From: Paraburkholderia hiiakae
Lineage (GTDB): Bacteria > Pseudomonadota > Gammaproteobacteria > Burkholderiales > Burkholderiaceae
Direction: 5' to 3'
Assembly (NCBI RefSeq): GCF_904848665.1
Contig: NZ_CAJHCQ010000004.1
Coordinates: 372,001-436,000, forward strand
DNA length: 64,000 nt
The number at the start of each line of letters is the position of its first letter. Positions within the stretch are counted from its first letter, which is position 1. The position numbers and the translations under genes were made by a program. Under the pieces are notes generated by a model, which worked only from the letters and a program-made list of their open reading frames with translations, was not told the origin of the DNA and searched no databases. Positions 26,729 to 35,937 of the stretch are shown here, piece after piece.

Positions 26729-27298
26729 TTAGCTGGCCGGCGTGTCGCCAGCGGGGGGCGGGGCGTCGCCCGGCTCCGGTGGCGGCAACTGCGCAGTCGG
26801 CGTGTCCTGCGGGTGCGCCGAGCGGATTTCGCTCAACCCCTTCGGGTCATGCACCACTTCCTGGAGGAGCTTGTCCAGTTCGTCGTTGCCGTCGAGCTTG
26901 GTGAGGAGGTCGCGCAGGCGCAGCCGCGCGTCGTAAAGCTGTTTGAGCGGGCCGATCTGCTGAACGATGCTCACAGGATCGAAGTCGTCGATATGCTCGA
27001 ACTTCAGCTCGACATTGACCTTGCTGCCGTCGGCGGCGAGCGTGTTGTCGACCTGCAGCGTCACGCGCGGCCCGATCGACTTCATCACGTCGTTGAAATT
27101 GTCGCGGTCGATGTCGACGAAGCGGCGCTCCGTCATTTTCGGCAACGGCTCGACAGGCTTGCCGGACAGGTCGGCAAGAATGCCCACGACGAGCGGCAGC
27201 TCGCGCTTTTCGATGGCATTGCCCGTTTCGACGTCGTACGTGATCTGGACACGCGGCGGTCGGTTCCGTTCGAACCAGTGCTGGGTACTGTCGGCCAT
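26729..27298 (-). CDS. tssB: T6SS sheath protein TssB
   Basis: 189-residue small sheath subunit. RPPRVQITYDVETGNAIEKR near the N-terminus and LSGKPVEPLPKMTERRFVDI are diagnostic of TssB/VipA. ATG 27298 with GAGGTGA just upstream is used; a GTG at 27304 would add two residues. The C-terminal tail is Pro-rich. First gene of the leftward T6SS operon. Confidence 0.95.
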   Translation of the reverse strand: MADSTQHWFERNRPPRVQITYDVETGNAIEKRELPLVVGILADLSGKPVEPLPKMTERRFVDIDRDNFNDVMKSIGPRVTLQVDNTLAADGSKVNVELKFEHIDDFDPVSIVQQIGPLKQLYDARLRLRDLLTKLDGNDELDKLLQEVVHDPKGLSEIRSAHPQDTPTAQLPPPEPGDAPPPAGDTPAS

Positions 27299-27848
27299 GG
27301 TCACCTCGGTGGCGGTCGTTCTTCTATTGCATTGTGTAACGGGAGGAGATGCGCGTTTGTCGTCAATCTGCCTTTTTCATGATGCATTTTCTTTAAGACG
27401 AGAATGGTCCGCAAAACGTAATTAAACGATTGCCAGATCCATTCCCGGTCCTTCAGAAAAAAAGCACAGCTATAGCATGCCCCGGATTCGTCAGACGAGA
27501 GCATTCACGGCGTTAAGCGTTCGCGCTGCCTGGTTCTTCAGCTTGTGCTTCGTCGCGCGATTCGTGAAGATAGACGGTCAGGACTTTAGGACAGTAAACG
27601 GGGAAATTCAAAGTATATTTACTGCGCATATGCTAAACGCCTTTCAAGTTTATTTAGGCATTATTTTTGAATCGACCGGTTAAAAATCGTTATTGCAATG
27701 ACGTGTTGTGCACTTGTAGACTACGCGCGAAACCGCTTGCGCGGCAGAACATGCGTCTTGATTAGAAATACGAACTAGCATGAGTTCTCCTGCGCGCGGG
27801 CAGGAGGCATCGCAGACAAGAGGCGACGCACACAATGGGGATTGCGCA
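27299..27848. other. Divergent T6SS control region
   Basis: About 550 bases between tssB (leftward) and tssJ (rightward), noticeably richer in A and T than the genes, especially 27600-27700. No gene is supported. It must hold both operon promoters, but I found no convincing -35/-10 pair and no clear sigma-54 -24/-12 element. GGGGA at 27837-27841 is the tssJ ribosome-binding site. Confidence 0.55.
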
Positions 27849-28346
27849 GTGATCACCACGTTAATGGCCGGCGCGTCGCGCGCCGCGCAGCCGCACGGCT
27901 GGCGCGCAGCCACGCTCGTGCTGCTCGCGCTCGCGCAGATGCTCGCGGCGTGTTCGTCGCTGCCGAAGGTACAGGTGGATACCCTGGCTATTGCCGTTTC
28001 CACGCAAGCGAATCAGGACACGCCCATTGCCGTGGACGCCGTGCTCGTGCGCAATCCACAATTGCTCGACGCGTTGCTGGGCCTGCCTTCGACGAAGTGG
28101 TTCGCGCAGCGCGATCAATGGCGCCGCGATCATCCCGAGGACATTACAGTCGTGTCGTTCGAGGTCGTGCCGGGGCAGCAGATCGCGGCGGCGCCGTTTC
28201 CGTTTGGCGGCAAGCGTGGTGCAGGCGTCGTGGTATTCGCGGACTACCAGACACCGGGCGCGCATCGCGTGAGGCTCGACACCGGGCCCGCTCACGCGCT
28301 GCTGCTGCTCGGCGACCAGGATCTGAGCGTGCAGGCCTCACATTGA
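27849..28346 (+). CDS. tssJ: T6SS outer-membrane lipoprotein TssJ
   Basis: 165 residues from GTG 27849, which has GGGGA 7 bases upstream; ATG 27864 is an alternative without that signal. The signal sequence ends in the lipobox LAAC, so Cys35 is lipidated. The mature part (QANQDTPIAVDAVLVRNPQL, then EVVPGQQ) is the usual small beta-sandwich that recruits TssM. First gene of the rightward operon. Confidence 0.92.
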   Translation: MITTLMAGASRAAQPHGWRAATLVLLALAQMLAACSSLPKVQVDTLAIAVSTQANQDTPIAVDAVLVRNPQLLDALLGLPSTKWFAQRDQWRRDHPEDITVVSFEVVPGQQIAAAPFPFGGKRGAGVVVFADYQTPGAHRVRLDTGPAHALLLLGDQDLSVQASH

Positions 28347-28399
28347 TGTGACGCGAATATGTCACGCGAATGTGCCGCGCGAATGTGCCATGAAATGGC
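28347..28399 (+). repeat. Short imperfect tandem repeats between tssJ and tssK
   Basis: Four close copies of a TGTGACGCGAA-like unit (about 11-13 bases each) run from the tssJ stop, reading TGTGACGCGAATA, TGTCACGCGAA, TGTGCCGCGCGAA, TGTGCCATGAAA. Two of the units also pair as a GTGACGCG / CGCGTCAC-like dyad only weakly. Could be a slipped repeat or a binding site array. Confidence 0.4.
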
Positions 28400-28448
28400 G
28401 CGGCAACACTGAACGACGAAACGTTTAGCAATAGAAAGCAAACACATC

Positions 28449-29816
28449 ATGCGAACTTCGTTTCCCGATCCGGTCTGCTGGTTCGACGGCATGCCCTTGC
28501 TGCCGCAGCATTTCCAGACCCAGGCACTGCACGCCGCGGGGCACGCCGCGCTGCTGGCCGGCGCCGCGCGCGCGCATTACTGGGGCGTGCTCTCGCTCGA
28601 ACACGACGCCGCGGGGCTTGCCCAGGGGCTCGTGCGCATCAGCGCGCTGGAGGCGATCCTGGCCGACGGGCTCGCCATTCGCCACACGCCGCACGACCCC
28701 GTGCTGGAGGTCGACGTGAGCCACGCGTTCAGCGCGCCGGATGAAGCGCTCACGATCTATCTTGCGGTGCCGCCGCTGTACCGCGGCGGACAACTCGATC
28801 CCCAGGCCGGGCGCTACACCCAGCGCGAGAGTCCGGACGTTCCCGATCTTGTATCAGGCGGCGAGCCGGCTTCGATCACGACGTGGACGCCGCGCCTGCA
28901 CCTCATGACGGATCTCGGCCGTCACGAATTCGACCGCCTGCCGCTCATGTGTGTGAGGCAGCAGGGCGGCGGTGTGGCGATTGCGGATTACGCGCCGCCG
29001 TGTCCGTTCGTGCGCGCCGACTCGGTGCTCGGTCAACGCGTGATGCGCCTCTTGCTGCGCGTGCGCGAAAAATGCGTGTTCCTGGCCGGGCGTCTGCAGG
29101 CGGCGCAACGTGCGGAGGAGCGCGACGACGCCGCGCAGATCGAGCGCCAGCTCTGCGCGCTCTGGAGCCGCCTGCCCGAAGTGGAGGCGACGCTCGTCAC
29201 CGGCATCGCGCATCCCGCCGAACTGTATCGCGTCGTCGCCGGCATGACGGGCGCGCTCGCGGCACTGCGCCCCGCGCGCGGCGTGCCCGCATTCGCGACG
29301 TTCGATTACATGGCACTCCTTGCGTCGTTCGATCCACTGCTCGAGTGGGCGGACGAAGCGCTCGCGACGATCCGCCAGGGATATCGCGTACGCGCGTTCA
29401 CCGAGGAGGGCGGCAGCTTCTGGATCGCGCCGCCGTTCGAAAGCGGCGGCAACGTTGCGCGCGAACTCGTGATCGGGTTGCGCATGCCGGCTGACGCCGG
29501 AGAGCACGACGCGAGCGTGTGGCTCGATCACGCCGTCGTCGCGTCGCGGCCCTACGTGCCCACGCTCGCGCGGCAGCGCATGCGGGGCCTCGCGCGCCGG
29601 CGCCTCGCGCGCGAGGAGCGCGCAGCCTACGCGACGGGCGACGACACGACGCTCTTCGCGGTGACCGTGGAGGACGCATGGTTCGACCGCGCGCAGCCGT
29701 TGTGCATCGAGGTCCGCACGACCGTGCCAGGCCGCGCGCCCTGGGCCGTGCAGCTTTTCACGCCCACGGGCGACGCCGCCGACGACGCGCGCCACGCGGG
29801 AGCCGACAATGCTTGA
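28449..29816 (+). CDS. tssK: T6SS baseplate-membrane connector TssK
   Basis: 455 residues opening with PVCWFDGMPLLPQHFQTQ, the invariant TssK start. TssK trimers join the baseplate wedge (TssFG) to the TssLM membrane complex and bind TssL. Its stop overlaps the tssL start by 8 bases. Confidence 0.95.
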   Translation: MRTSFPDPVCWFDGMPLLPQHFQTQALHAAGHAALLAGAARAHYWGVLSLEHDAAGLAQGLVRISALEAILADGLAIRHTPHDPVLEVDVSHAFSAPDEALTIYLAVPPLYRGGQLDPQAGRYTQRESPDVPDLVSGGEPASITTWTPRLHLMTDLGRHEFDRLPLMCVRQQGGGVAIADYAPPCPFVRADSVLGQRVMRLLLRVREKCVFLAGRLQAAQRAEERDDAAQIERQLCALWSRLPEVEATLVTGIAHPAELYRVVAGMTGALAALRPARGVPAFATFDYMALLASFDPLLEWADEALATIRQGYRVRAFTEEGGSFWIAPPFESGGNVARELVIGLRMPADAGEHDASVWLDHAVVASRPYVPTLARQRMRGLARRRLAREERAAYATGDDTTLFAVTVEDAWFDRAQPLCIEVRTTVPGRAPWAVQLFTPTGDAADDARHAGADNA

Positions 29817-30870
29817 TACCAGCGATCCGAGCGACGAGCGCCTGCCGCTCATGCGCGCATTCGTCGTGGCGTTCGCTTTCGCGGAGAACGCGCGCCTGCG
29901 CGCGGTCGCCCAGGCGGCGAGCACGGCGAATACAGCAAACGCCGCCAATGCAGAGCCACCCGCCGATCCCCAGCGCGAAGCGGACACGCTCGCCACGCAG
30001 TTGCAGTCCGCCACGCGCAAGCTCGCGCGCGACGCCATGGCGTGGACCGGGGCGGCCGGCGAAGCGGACATTGCCGCCGCGCAATACGCCTATGTCGCGC
30101 TGCTCGACGAATTGCTGCTGTTTTCGGCGTGGAATGGCGCGAGCGTGTGGGAGACCTGGCCGCTCGAAGCGCGCATTTTTGGCACGCGCGCGGCGGGCGA
30201 GCGCATTCCGGCCGCTATCGAATCTCTGCTCGCGCAGCGCGATCCGGCGCAGCGCGATCTTGCCAACGTCTATCTCGCCTGCCTCACGCTAGGCTTTCGA
30301 GGCCGCCTGCGCGGCGAGGCGGGCGCCTTGCGCCACGACCAGTTGCGTCACGCGCTGTTTGCTTTCGCCATGCAGCGCGACCCCGAGCCCAACCGGCTTG
30401 GCGCGCCGCTCGAACGCGCCGCGCTGGCGCCGCGCGAAACACGGCCGCTCACGCAGATGTTTCCAGACCGCGCACGCCTCGCGCTATTCGTGGGCGGTGG
30501 ATTCGCGGTGCTGCTCGCCGTGTCGCAACTGTTGTGGCGCTACGCGACGGCGCCTGTGCGTCCTTCGCTCGAACAGTTTGAAACGGTGTCGATGGTGCAA
30601 GGGCGTCCGTCGCAGATAAGCCATACGAGCACCACGGGCATGGTGCTGCCGCGCGCGAGGACGATGCGCAGACTACGGCCGCCGGCTCCGCCCGCAGACT
30701 TGCCGGGCGTGCCGCAAACGCAGGACACACCCGCGGCGCCGACGGTTTCCACGACGCCGCCCGCCACGCTTGCGCTCGCGGCGCGGCGCATCGTCACGGT
30801 GAGCGTGCGGAACGCCGACGAAGCCAGTGAAGAAAGCCCGGACGTTACGCCACCGGGAGCCCGGCCATGA
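29809..30870 (+). CDS. tssL: T6SS inner-membrane protein TssL (DotU family), no peptidoglycan-binding domain
   Basis: 353 residues. The cytoplasmic DotU/IcmH domain (about 10-215) contains AQYAYVALLDELLLFSAWN and a helical hook bundle; one membrane segment follows (LALFVGGGFAVLLAVSQLLW, about 224-243), then a Pro/Thr-rich periplasmic tail of about 100 residues. The tail shows no OmpA-type peptidoglycan-binding motif, so cell-wall anchoring needs another protein. It overlaps tssM in an ATGA arrangement. Confidence 0.93.
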   Translation: MLDTSDPSDERLPLMRAFVVAFAFAENARLRAVAQAASTANTANAANAEPPADPQREADTLATQLQSATRKLARDAMAWTGAAGEADIAAAQYAYVALLDELLLFSAWNGASVWETWPLEARIFGTRAAGERIPAAIESLLAQRDPAQRDLANVYLACLTLGFRGRLRGEAGALRHDQLRHALFAFAMQRDPEPNRLGAPLERAALAPRETRPLTQMFPDRARLALFVGGGFAVLLAVSQLLWRYATAPVRPSLEQFETVSMVQGRPSQISHTSTTGMVLPRARTMRRLRPPAPPADLPGVPQTQDTPAAPTVSTTPPATLALAARRIVTVSVRNADEASEESPDVTPPGARP

Positions 30871-33800
30871 CGACCACACTCGTAGTCGTCCTGATCGTCC
30901 TGATTGCGCTGTTGATCGTGGGGCTCGCGGTCGCGCTGGTGGTGCGCTGGATGCGCGCTCGCGACGAACGCAGGCCGCTGCGCAATTTCACCGCCATGAT
31001 GCGCGCGGCGCACAACGCGATGGGCGTGCGCGACCCGTACTCGGTGCCGCGCGTGCTGGCCACTGGCGCACCGGCGGCGCTCGACGCGCTAGCGCTTGGC
31101 TGGCGCCTCACGAGCGTTGGCGAGCCGGCCTGGTTCGGCAGGCTCTGGCACGACGCGGAAGGCATTCTGATTGCGGAGCCGGGCGACTCGCTCGGCGCGC
31201 GCGCGGCCGCCGAGCGCCGACGCGGTTCAACCGGCGGACGTTTGCTGCGCGGCTTGTTGCGCAACCGGCCGGGCCGGCCGCTCGACGCGCTCGTGTGGGT
31301 GATCGCGCTCGACACGCTCATCGACGAAAACGGCACAGCGCGCGCGGACACCGACGCGGCGCTCGAAGCCTCGCGCACGGTGCTCGCGCTGCAACGCCAG
31401 CTCGGGCAGATGCTGCCGCTCTACGTGGTGGTGACGGGCTGCGACGCGCTGCCCGGGTTCGACGTGCTCGCGGCGCGCCTGCGTCGCGAGCGCATCGAAA
31501 CGCCGCTGGGCTGGGCCTCCCCGTATGCGCCACGGCGCGCCTTCGAGCCCGCCTGGGTGGACGAAGCCTTCGCCGACATGAGCCGCGCGCTCGCGGCGAC
31601 TGTCACCGAAATGGGCACGCTCGACGGCACGCTGGACGGCGACGTGTTCCTGCTGCCCCAGCGCCTCGACACGCTGCGCGAGCCATTGCGCGAGCACATC
31701 GAACCGACCTTGCGCGGCGCCGCCGACGGCACCGCGCCGCTCATGCGCGGCATCTGGTGCGTGGGCGCGATGCCGCAGGCGCAGGAGCGCGAGGAGCCCG
31801 CCATCACGAATGCGGCGCGCAAGGAAGCGCGCGCTGCTGCGGCGCCGGCCTTCGCATCGCGCCTCTGGCACGACGTGCTGATGCCGGGGCAGGGACTCGC
31901 GCTTGCTATCCCGCGCGTGCTCGCGCTGCGCATGCGGCGCTACCGTATCGCCACGTTCGCCGCGATCGCGCTGGGCGTGTGCTGGTGCGTGGGGCTCGGC
32001 GTGACCACGTGGCACGTGCGCAGCGACGCGCGCATGCTCGCCAGCAACTACGACGCGCTCGCGCTCGCGAGCGCCGCGTGGCATGAAGCGGGTGCGAGCA
32101 GCAGCGAAACGGCGCAGGCAAACGCGCTGAGCAGCGCGGCGAACGCCTTCGTCAAGGTGCCGCGCTGGCAGCTCGCCACGCCGTTCATGCCGCTGTCGTA
32201 TTTCGGCCTGCGCCGCCGGCTCGACGACGCGCAATACCACGTGCTGAGCGGGCTCGTGTTCACGCCGCTGCGCGCGCGGCTCGTCAGCCGTCTCGCCGAT
32301 CTGAACTGCGATGACGCAACCGTTGCATCGGGCGCGAACGCAAACCTCACGGCCGCCGCGCGGCGTTCCCAGGACCTGCCCGAGTACACGCAGGGCACGC
32401 GGCTCGTCACGAACGCGGCGCAGACCGAGCGGCTGATCACGAACTACAACGAGCTGGTGGAGCGCGACTCGGGCAACACCGTCATGCTCGCGCAACTCAT
32501 GCGCGGCGCGGTGGGTGTGAGCTTTTCGCCCGATCATGTGGCCGACCGCGCGGGGCTCGACGACGCGGTGCGCGCGACCGCGGTGGAAGGCGGACAACTG
32601 ACGTTCGACGGCACCGAGGCGCGCACCGCGCAAGCGCGCGCGAGCGTGTGCTTCGAGGAAACTTTCGACCGCTGGTTCGACGATATTTATCAGGACTCCT
32701 CCCTCACGACGAACGCCGCGCAAATCCAGGCCATGCTCGCCGATCTCAAGGCGCCCGGCGCGGTTCCCACCACCGCTGCGCTTTCCGAACTGGCCACGCG
32801 CATCGACACGCTCGCCACTCAGGTCGATACCGCTGACCACGGCTGGGCGGGCACGCACGGCCAGGAACTCGTGCCGGGACTCACGGCGACCTTCGACACG
32901 GCAAAAGCCCTGCGCCTGATCGGCGCGACGCCGGTGGCGAGCGTGCTGGAGCACGAGCAGAGCGAACAAAGCGCGTTCGCGGCACGCTGGCTCGCAAGCG
33001 GCAACCTGCCTGGTGTGCTGGCCTCCGATCCCACCACGGGGCTGCAACTGGCGCCGGACCTGCTGCCGCTGCGCGATGCGTTGCGCACGCTGCTCGGCCA
33101 GTCGTTCGTTGCTGGCGAGGGCAACGCGGCGGCCGAAATTCGCGGCGTGGACGCGGACTCGGCGCAGCGCGCGCTCGCAGTCCTGCCCGCCTACAAGCAA
33201 TATTCCGCGGGTCTTCTTGCGCAGGCGCCCGAAGCATGGCGCGGCGCGCTGCTCGCCGCCGCGGGCAACGCAACCGTGCACAGCATGGTGGCCGCGCTTT
33301 CGGCACCGGCGGCGCCGGGTGGGGCGCGCAACGTCGCCTATGCGCCGCAAACGCAAGGCGCGCCCTTCGACACGCTGCGCAAGAACGCGACCGATCTTGT
33401 GGAAGCGTTCGACTCGCTCGGCCGCGCTGATCTCGCGCAGGCGGTGGCCTTGCGCGTAAGCGACGCTGCACTCGACGTGCTGCGCTCGACCGATGTGCAG
33501 TTGCAATCGCTCGAACCGTTTCGACCGGTGCGCGGCGACTTCTCGGCCTGGAACGGCAGCGCCGGCGGGTCGATGCGCGCCTTCGGCGCCGCGACACCCG
33601 AAGCGCTGCAAACCTACCTCGCCGCCCAGGCGGGCGCGGTGGCCGACACGGCCACGCTCGCGTCGAGCGCGCTTGACTGGCTCACGGCGCAGAACCCACC
33701 GCTCTCGACTGCGGACGCGCGGCTCGTTGCGCGCTGGAAGGCGCTTTTCGCGGACCTTGCGCAGTACCGCGCGCGCAGCCCGGCGAGCGCGCTGGTGGCG

Positions 33801-34805
33801 GTGCCGTCGATCATCTCCAACCAGCTCGACAAGATGGACCTCGACACATGCAGCGCGTCGCTCGCGCAGGTCGATGTGCCGGGCACGGGCGACATTGTCT
33901 CGAGCGCGGGCATGCGGCTCGTCTCGTCCGCGCGCGAACGCTGCTACCGGCTGCAGATCGGCACCGGCGGCGACGCCTATGAACAGTTGCGCAGCTATTT
34001 CGCGCGTTATCTGGCCGGCCGCTTCCCGTTCTCCGCAGACGCGAACGCGCAGGCCGCCGACCTGCGGCAGACGGCGACGTTCGTGGCGCTGCTCGATGCG
34101 AAACTCGCGGACGCGCAACGAGGCATGAGTGCCGCGGCGGCGAGCGGCGGCCAGCAAGCGGGTGCGCAGCAGTTTCTGGCGAAGCTCGCGCGCGCGAAGC
34201 CCTGGCTCGACGCGCTGGTGGCGCGCGGCGCGGACGGCGCGCTCGTGGGCGTGGACGTGGCGGTGGACTGGCGCATCGACCGCGCCGACGAAGCCGGTGC
34301 GGACCAGGTGATCCAGTGGTCGCTCGCGAGCGGCAGCCAGATGCTCGCCTGGCCCGCTGTGGCCGGCACGCCGCTGCGCTGGGCGCCGGGCCAGCCCGCG
34401 GCGCTCAGCCTGCGCTGGGCGAAGGACGGCCCGTGGCGGCCGATGCAGGACGCTTCGCAACCGACGTTGTCCGTCGATGGCGAAGCCGCCACCTGGGCGG
34501 CAAACGACACATGGTCGCTGTTGCGCCTCGTGCGCCTGCATGCGGTGCCGGATGATGGCGTGGATACCGGCACGGGAGCGGGCAACGCACGCATGGTGCT
34601 GAGCGTGCCGGTGCGCGACCGCAACGGCGGCACGCAAACCGCGCGCATGTTCATGCGCGTGGGCATGACGGGCGCGTCGAAAACGGCGCTCACGTGGCCC
34701 GATCTGCCCTACGCGGCGCCGGGCTACAGTGTGTACGGGGCGCCCGCGGTGACTGATGGACCGTATCCGTCGAGCACCTCGAACACCCAGGCGGGGCGCG
34801 GATGA
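30867..34805 (+). CDS. tssM: T6SS inner-membrane protein TssM (IcmF) lacking the P-loop
   Basis: 1312 residues. TM hairpin starts at the N-terminus (LVVVLIVLIALLIVGLAVAL) and another segment lies near residues 358-380; the long periplasmic part ends with a normal C-terminal domain (PLRWAPGQPAALSLRW, ALTWPDLPYAAPGYSVYG). In most TssM proteins the cytoplasmic domain has a Walker A P-loop and a DTAG motif. Here the equivalent stretch reads RVLATGAPAALDAL (about 62-75), with no GxxGxGKT, and ILIAEPGD replaces the DTAG block. The GTPase-like domain is therefore present in shape but degenerate. Start overlaps tssL by 4 bases, stop overlaps tssA by 4. Confidence 0.93.
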   Translation: MTTTLVVVLIVLIALLIVGLAVALVVRWMRARDERRPLRNFTAMMRAAHNAMGVRDPYSVPRVLATGAPAALDALALGWRLTSVGEPAWFGRLWHDAEGILIAEPGDSLGARAAAERRRGSTGGRLLRGLLRNRPGRPLDALVWVIALDTLIDENGTARADTDAALEASRTVLALQRQLGQMLPLYVVVTGCDALPGFDVLAARLRRERIETPLGWASPYAPRRAFEPAWVDEAFADMSRALAATVTEMGTLDGTLDGDVFLLPQRLDTLREPLREHIEPTLRGAADGTAPLMRGIWCVGAMPQAQEREEPAITNAARKEARAAAAPAFASRLWHDVLMPGQGLALAIPRVLALRMRRYRIATFAAIALGVCWCVGLGVTTWHVRSDARMLASNYDALALASAAWHEAGASSSETAQANALSSAANAFVKVPRWQLATPFMPLSYFGLRRRLDDAQYHVLSGLVFTPLRARLVSRLADLNCDDATVASGANANLTAAARRSQDLPEYTQGTRLVTNAAQTERLITNYNELVERDSGNTVMLAQLMRGAVGVSFSPDHVADRAGLDDAVRATAVEGGQLTFDGTEARTAQARASVCFEETFDRWFDDIYQDSSLTTNAAQIQAMLADLKAPGAVPTTAALSELATRIDTLATQVDTADHGWAGTHGQELVPGLTATFDTAKALRLIGATPVASVLEHEQSEQSAFAARWLASGNLPGVLASDPTTGLQLAPDLLPLRDALRTLLGQSFVAGEGNAAAEIRGVDADSAQRALAVLPAYKQYSAGLLAQAPEAWRGALLAAAGNATVHSMVAALSAPAAPGGARNVAYAPQTQGAPFDTLRKNATDLVEAFDSLGRADLAQAVALRVSDAALDVLRSTDVQLQSLEPFRPVRGDFSAWNGSAGGSMRAFGAATPEALQTYLAAQAGAVADTATLASSALDWLTAQNPPLSTADARLVARWKALFADLAQYRARSPASALVAVPSIISNQLDKMDLDTCSASLAQVDVPGTGDIVSSAGMRLVSSARERCYRLQIGTGGDAYEQLRSYFARYLAGRFPFSADANAQAADLRQTATFVALLDAKLADAQRGMSAAAASGGQQAGAQQFLAKLARAKPWLDALVARGADGALVGVDVAVDWRIDRADEAGADQVIQWSLASGSQMLAWPAVAGTPLRWAPGQPAALSLRWAKDGPWRPMQDASQPTLSVDGEAATWAANDTWSLLRLVRLHAVPDDGVDTGTGAGNARMVLSVPVRDRNGGTQTARMFMRVGMTGASKTALTWPDLPYAAPGYSVYGAPAVTDGPYPSSTSNTQAGRG

Positions 34806-35917
34806 ACCCGGCATTCGACATCGAAGCACTCGTTCAACCGATACCGGGCAGCGCGCCAGCCGGCGTCTCGCTGCTGCACGACGCTGCCTTCGACGCGATC
34901 AAGGCGGCGCGCCGCGAGGACGACCCGGCATTGCCAGCGGGTATCTGGCAAACCACGCTCAAGGTCGCCGATTGGGCTGCGGTCGAGGCGGGCTGCGAGG
35001 ACCTCCTCGCGCGCCGTAGCAAGGACCTGACGCTTGCCGCATGGCTGGGCGAAAGCTGGCTGCAACGATATGGTTGTGTTGCATTGCCGGCTTGCTTCGC
35101 ATTGCTGAGCGAATTGTGTGCGCGCTATTGGGACGACATCCATCCGCTGCCGCGCGACGGCGACCTGGGTTTTCGGGCCGCGCCGCTCGCATGGGTTGCC
35201 CAGCAGTTCCCGACCTTGCTCGGCGGGCGTATCGCGCTGTGCGCGGGGCCTGATGGATCGGCGCTGACGCTTGCGCGCTGGCAAGGCGCGCAGCGCGAGG
35301 CCGTTGCAGTGAAGGACCGCAAGGACGTGCCCGCGGCGAAGCGCGAGGAAGCCGCACGGTTGGCGCAGGCACTGGCGCAGGCTGCGCACGACGCGTCGCC
35401 CGCCGCGCTACGCGACCAGTTGCAGGCGCTACGCGCGGCCCGCGCACCGATTGCGAAGCTGGACGCGTGGTGCACGCAGCGGCTCGGCGCGGAAGCTCCG
35501 TCGTTCGGTGCGCTGCTGGAGACGTTAGAGCGCATGGAGAGCGTGTTGCGAGGCTGGCTCACGAAGCATCCCGAGTGGGAGGACCTACCGATGGTTGAGG
35601 CCGCACCGATTCAGGAACAGGCGGTAGTCGAGCCTGCTGCGGTTCAGGTTGCTGCGGCTGGCGCGGCGCAGGAACCGAAGGGGCCGGGAAGGCTCGATAC
35701 GCCTCAGTCGCGCGATGAGGCGTACAGGCTGCTGGCCATTGTCGCGGACTATCTCATGCGCTATGAGCCACACAGTCCTGTGCCTTATATGCTCAAACGG
35801 GCGCTTGATTGGGGCGGCAAGCCATTGCCGGAGTTGCTGGCCGAGTTGATGGCGGGTGAGCGGGGCAGAGCGTTGGGGGCAGCGCTTGGGTTGCTGCCCG
35901 AGAGTGAGCAAGGGTAG
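34802..35917 (+). CDS. tssA: T6SS baseplate/sheath-cap protein TssA
   Basis: 371 residues with the ImpA_N domain: LVQPIPGSAPAGVSLLHD, then WLGESWLQRYGCVALPACFA and YWDDIHPLPRDGD. The C-terminal third has a VasL/TssA-type region (SRDEAYRLLAIVADYLMRYE, PVPYMLKRALDWG). TssA primes baseplate assembly and follows the sheath tip. ATGA overlap with tssM. Last gene of the operon; its stop is 20 bases from the fucD stop. Confidence 0.93.
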   Translation: MNPAFDIEALVQPIPGSAPAGVSLLHDAAFDAIKAARREDDPALPAGIWQTTLKVADWAAVEAGCEDLLARRSKDLTLAAWLGESWLQRYGCVALPACFALLSELCARYWDDIHPLPRDGDLGFRAAPLAWVAQQFPTLLGGRIALCAGPDGSALTLARWQGAQREAVAVKDRKDVPAAKREEAARLAQALAQAAHDASPAALRDQLQALRAARAPIAKLDAWCTQRLGAEAPSFGALLETLERMESVLRGWLTKHPEWEDLPMVEAAPIQEQAVVEPAAVQVAAAGAAQEPKGPGRLDTPQSRDEAYRLLAIVADYLMRYEPHSPVPYMLKRALDWGGKPLPELLAELMAGERGRALGAALGLLPESEQG

Positions 35918-35937
35918 CAAGCCAGCCAGCCGCCCGC

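Noticed and set aside
27301..27683. Short frames in the divergent T6SS control region
   Set aside because: No start signals, AT-rich region and position between two operon starts argue for regulatory DNA.
31227..34829. 1200-codon minus-strand open frame opposite tssM
   Set aside because: Arg/His-rich composition with no domain; an antisense shadow of the high-GC tssM gene.
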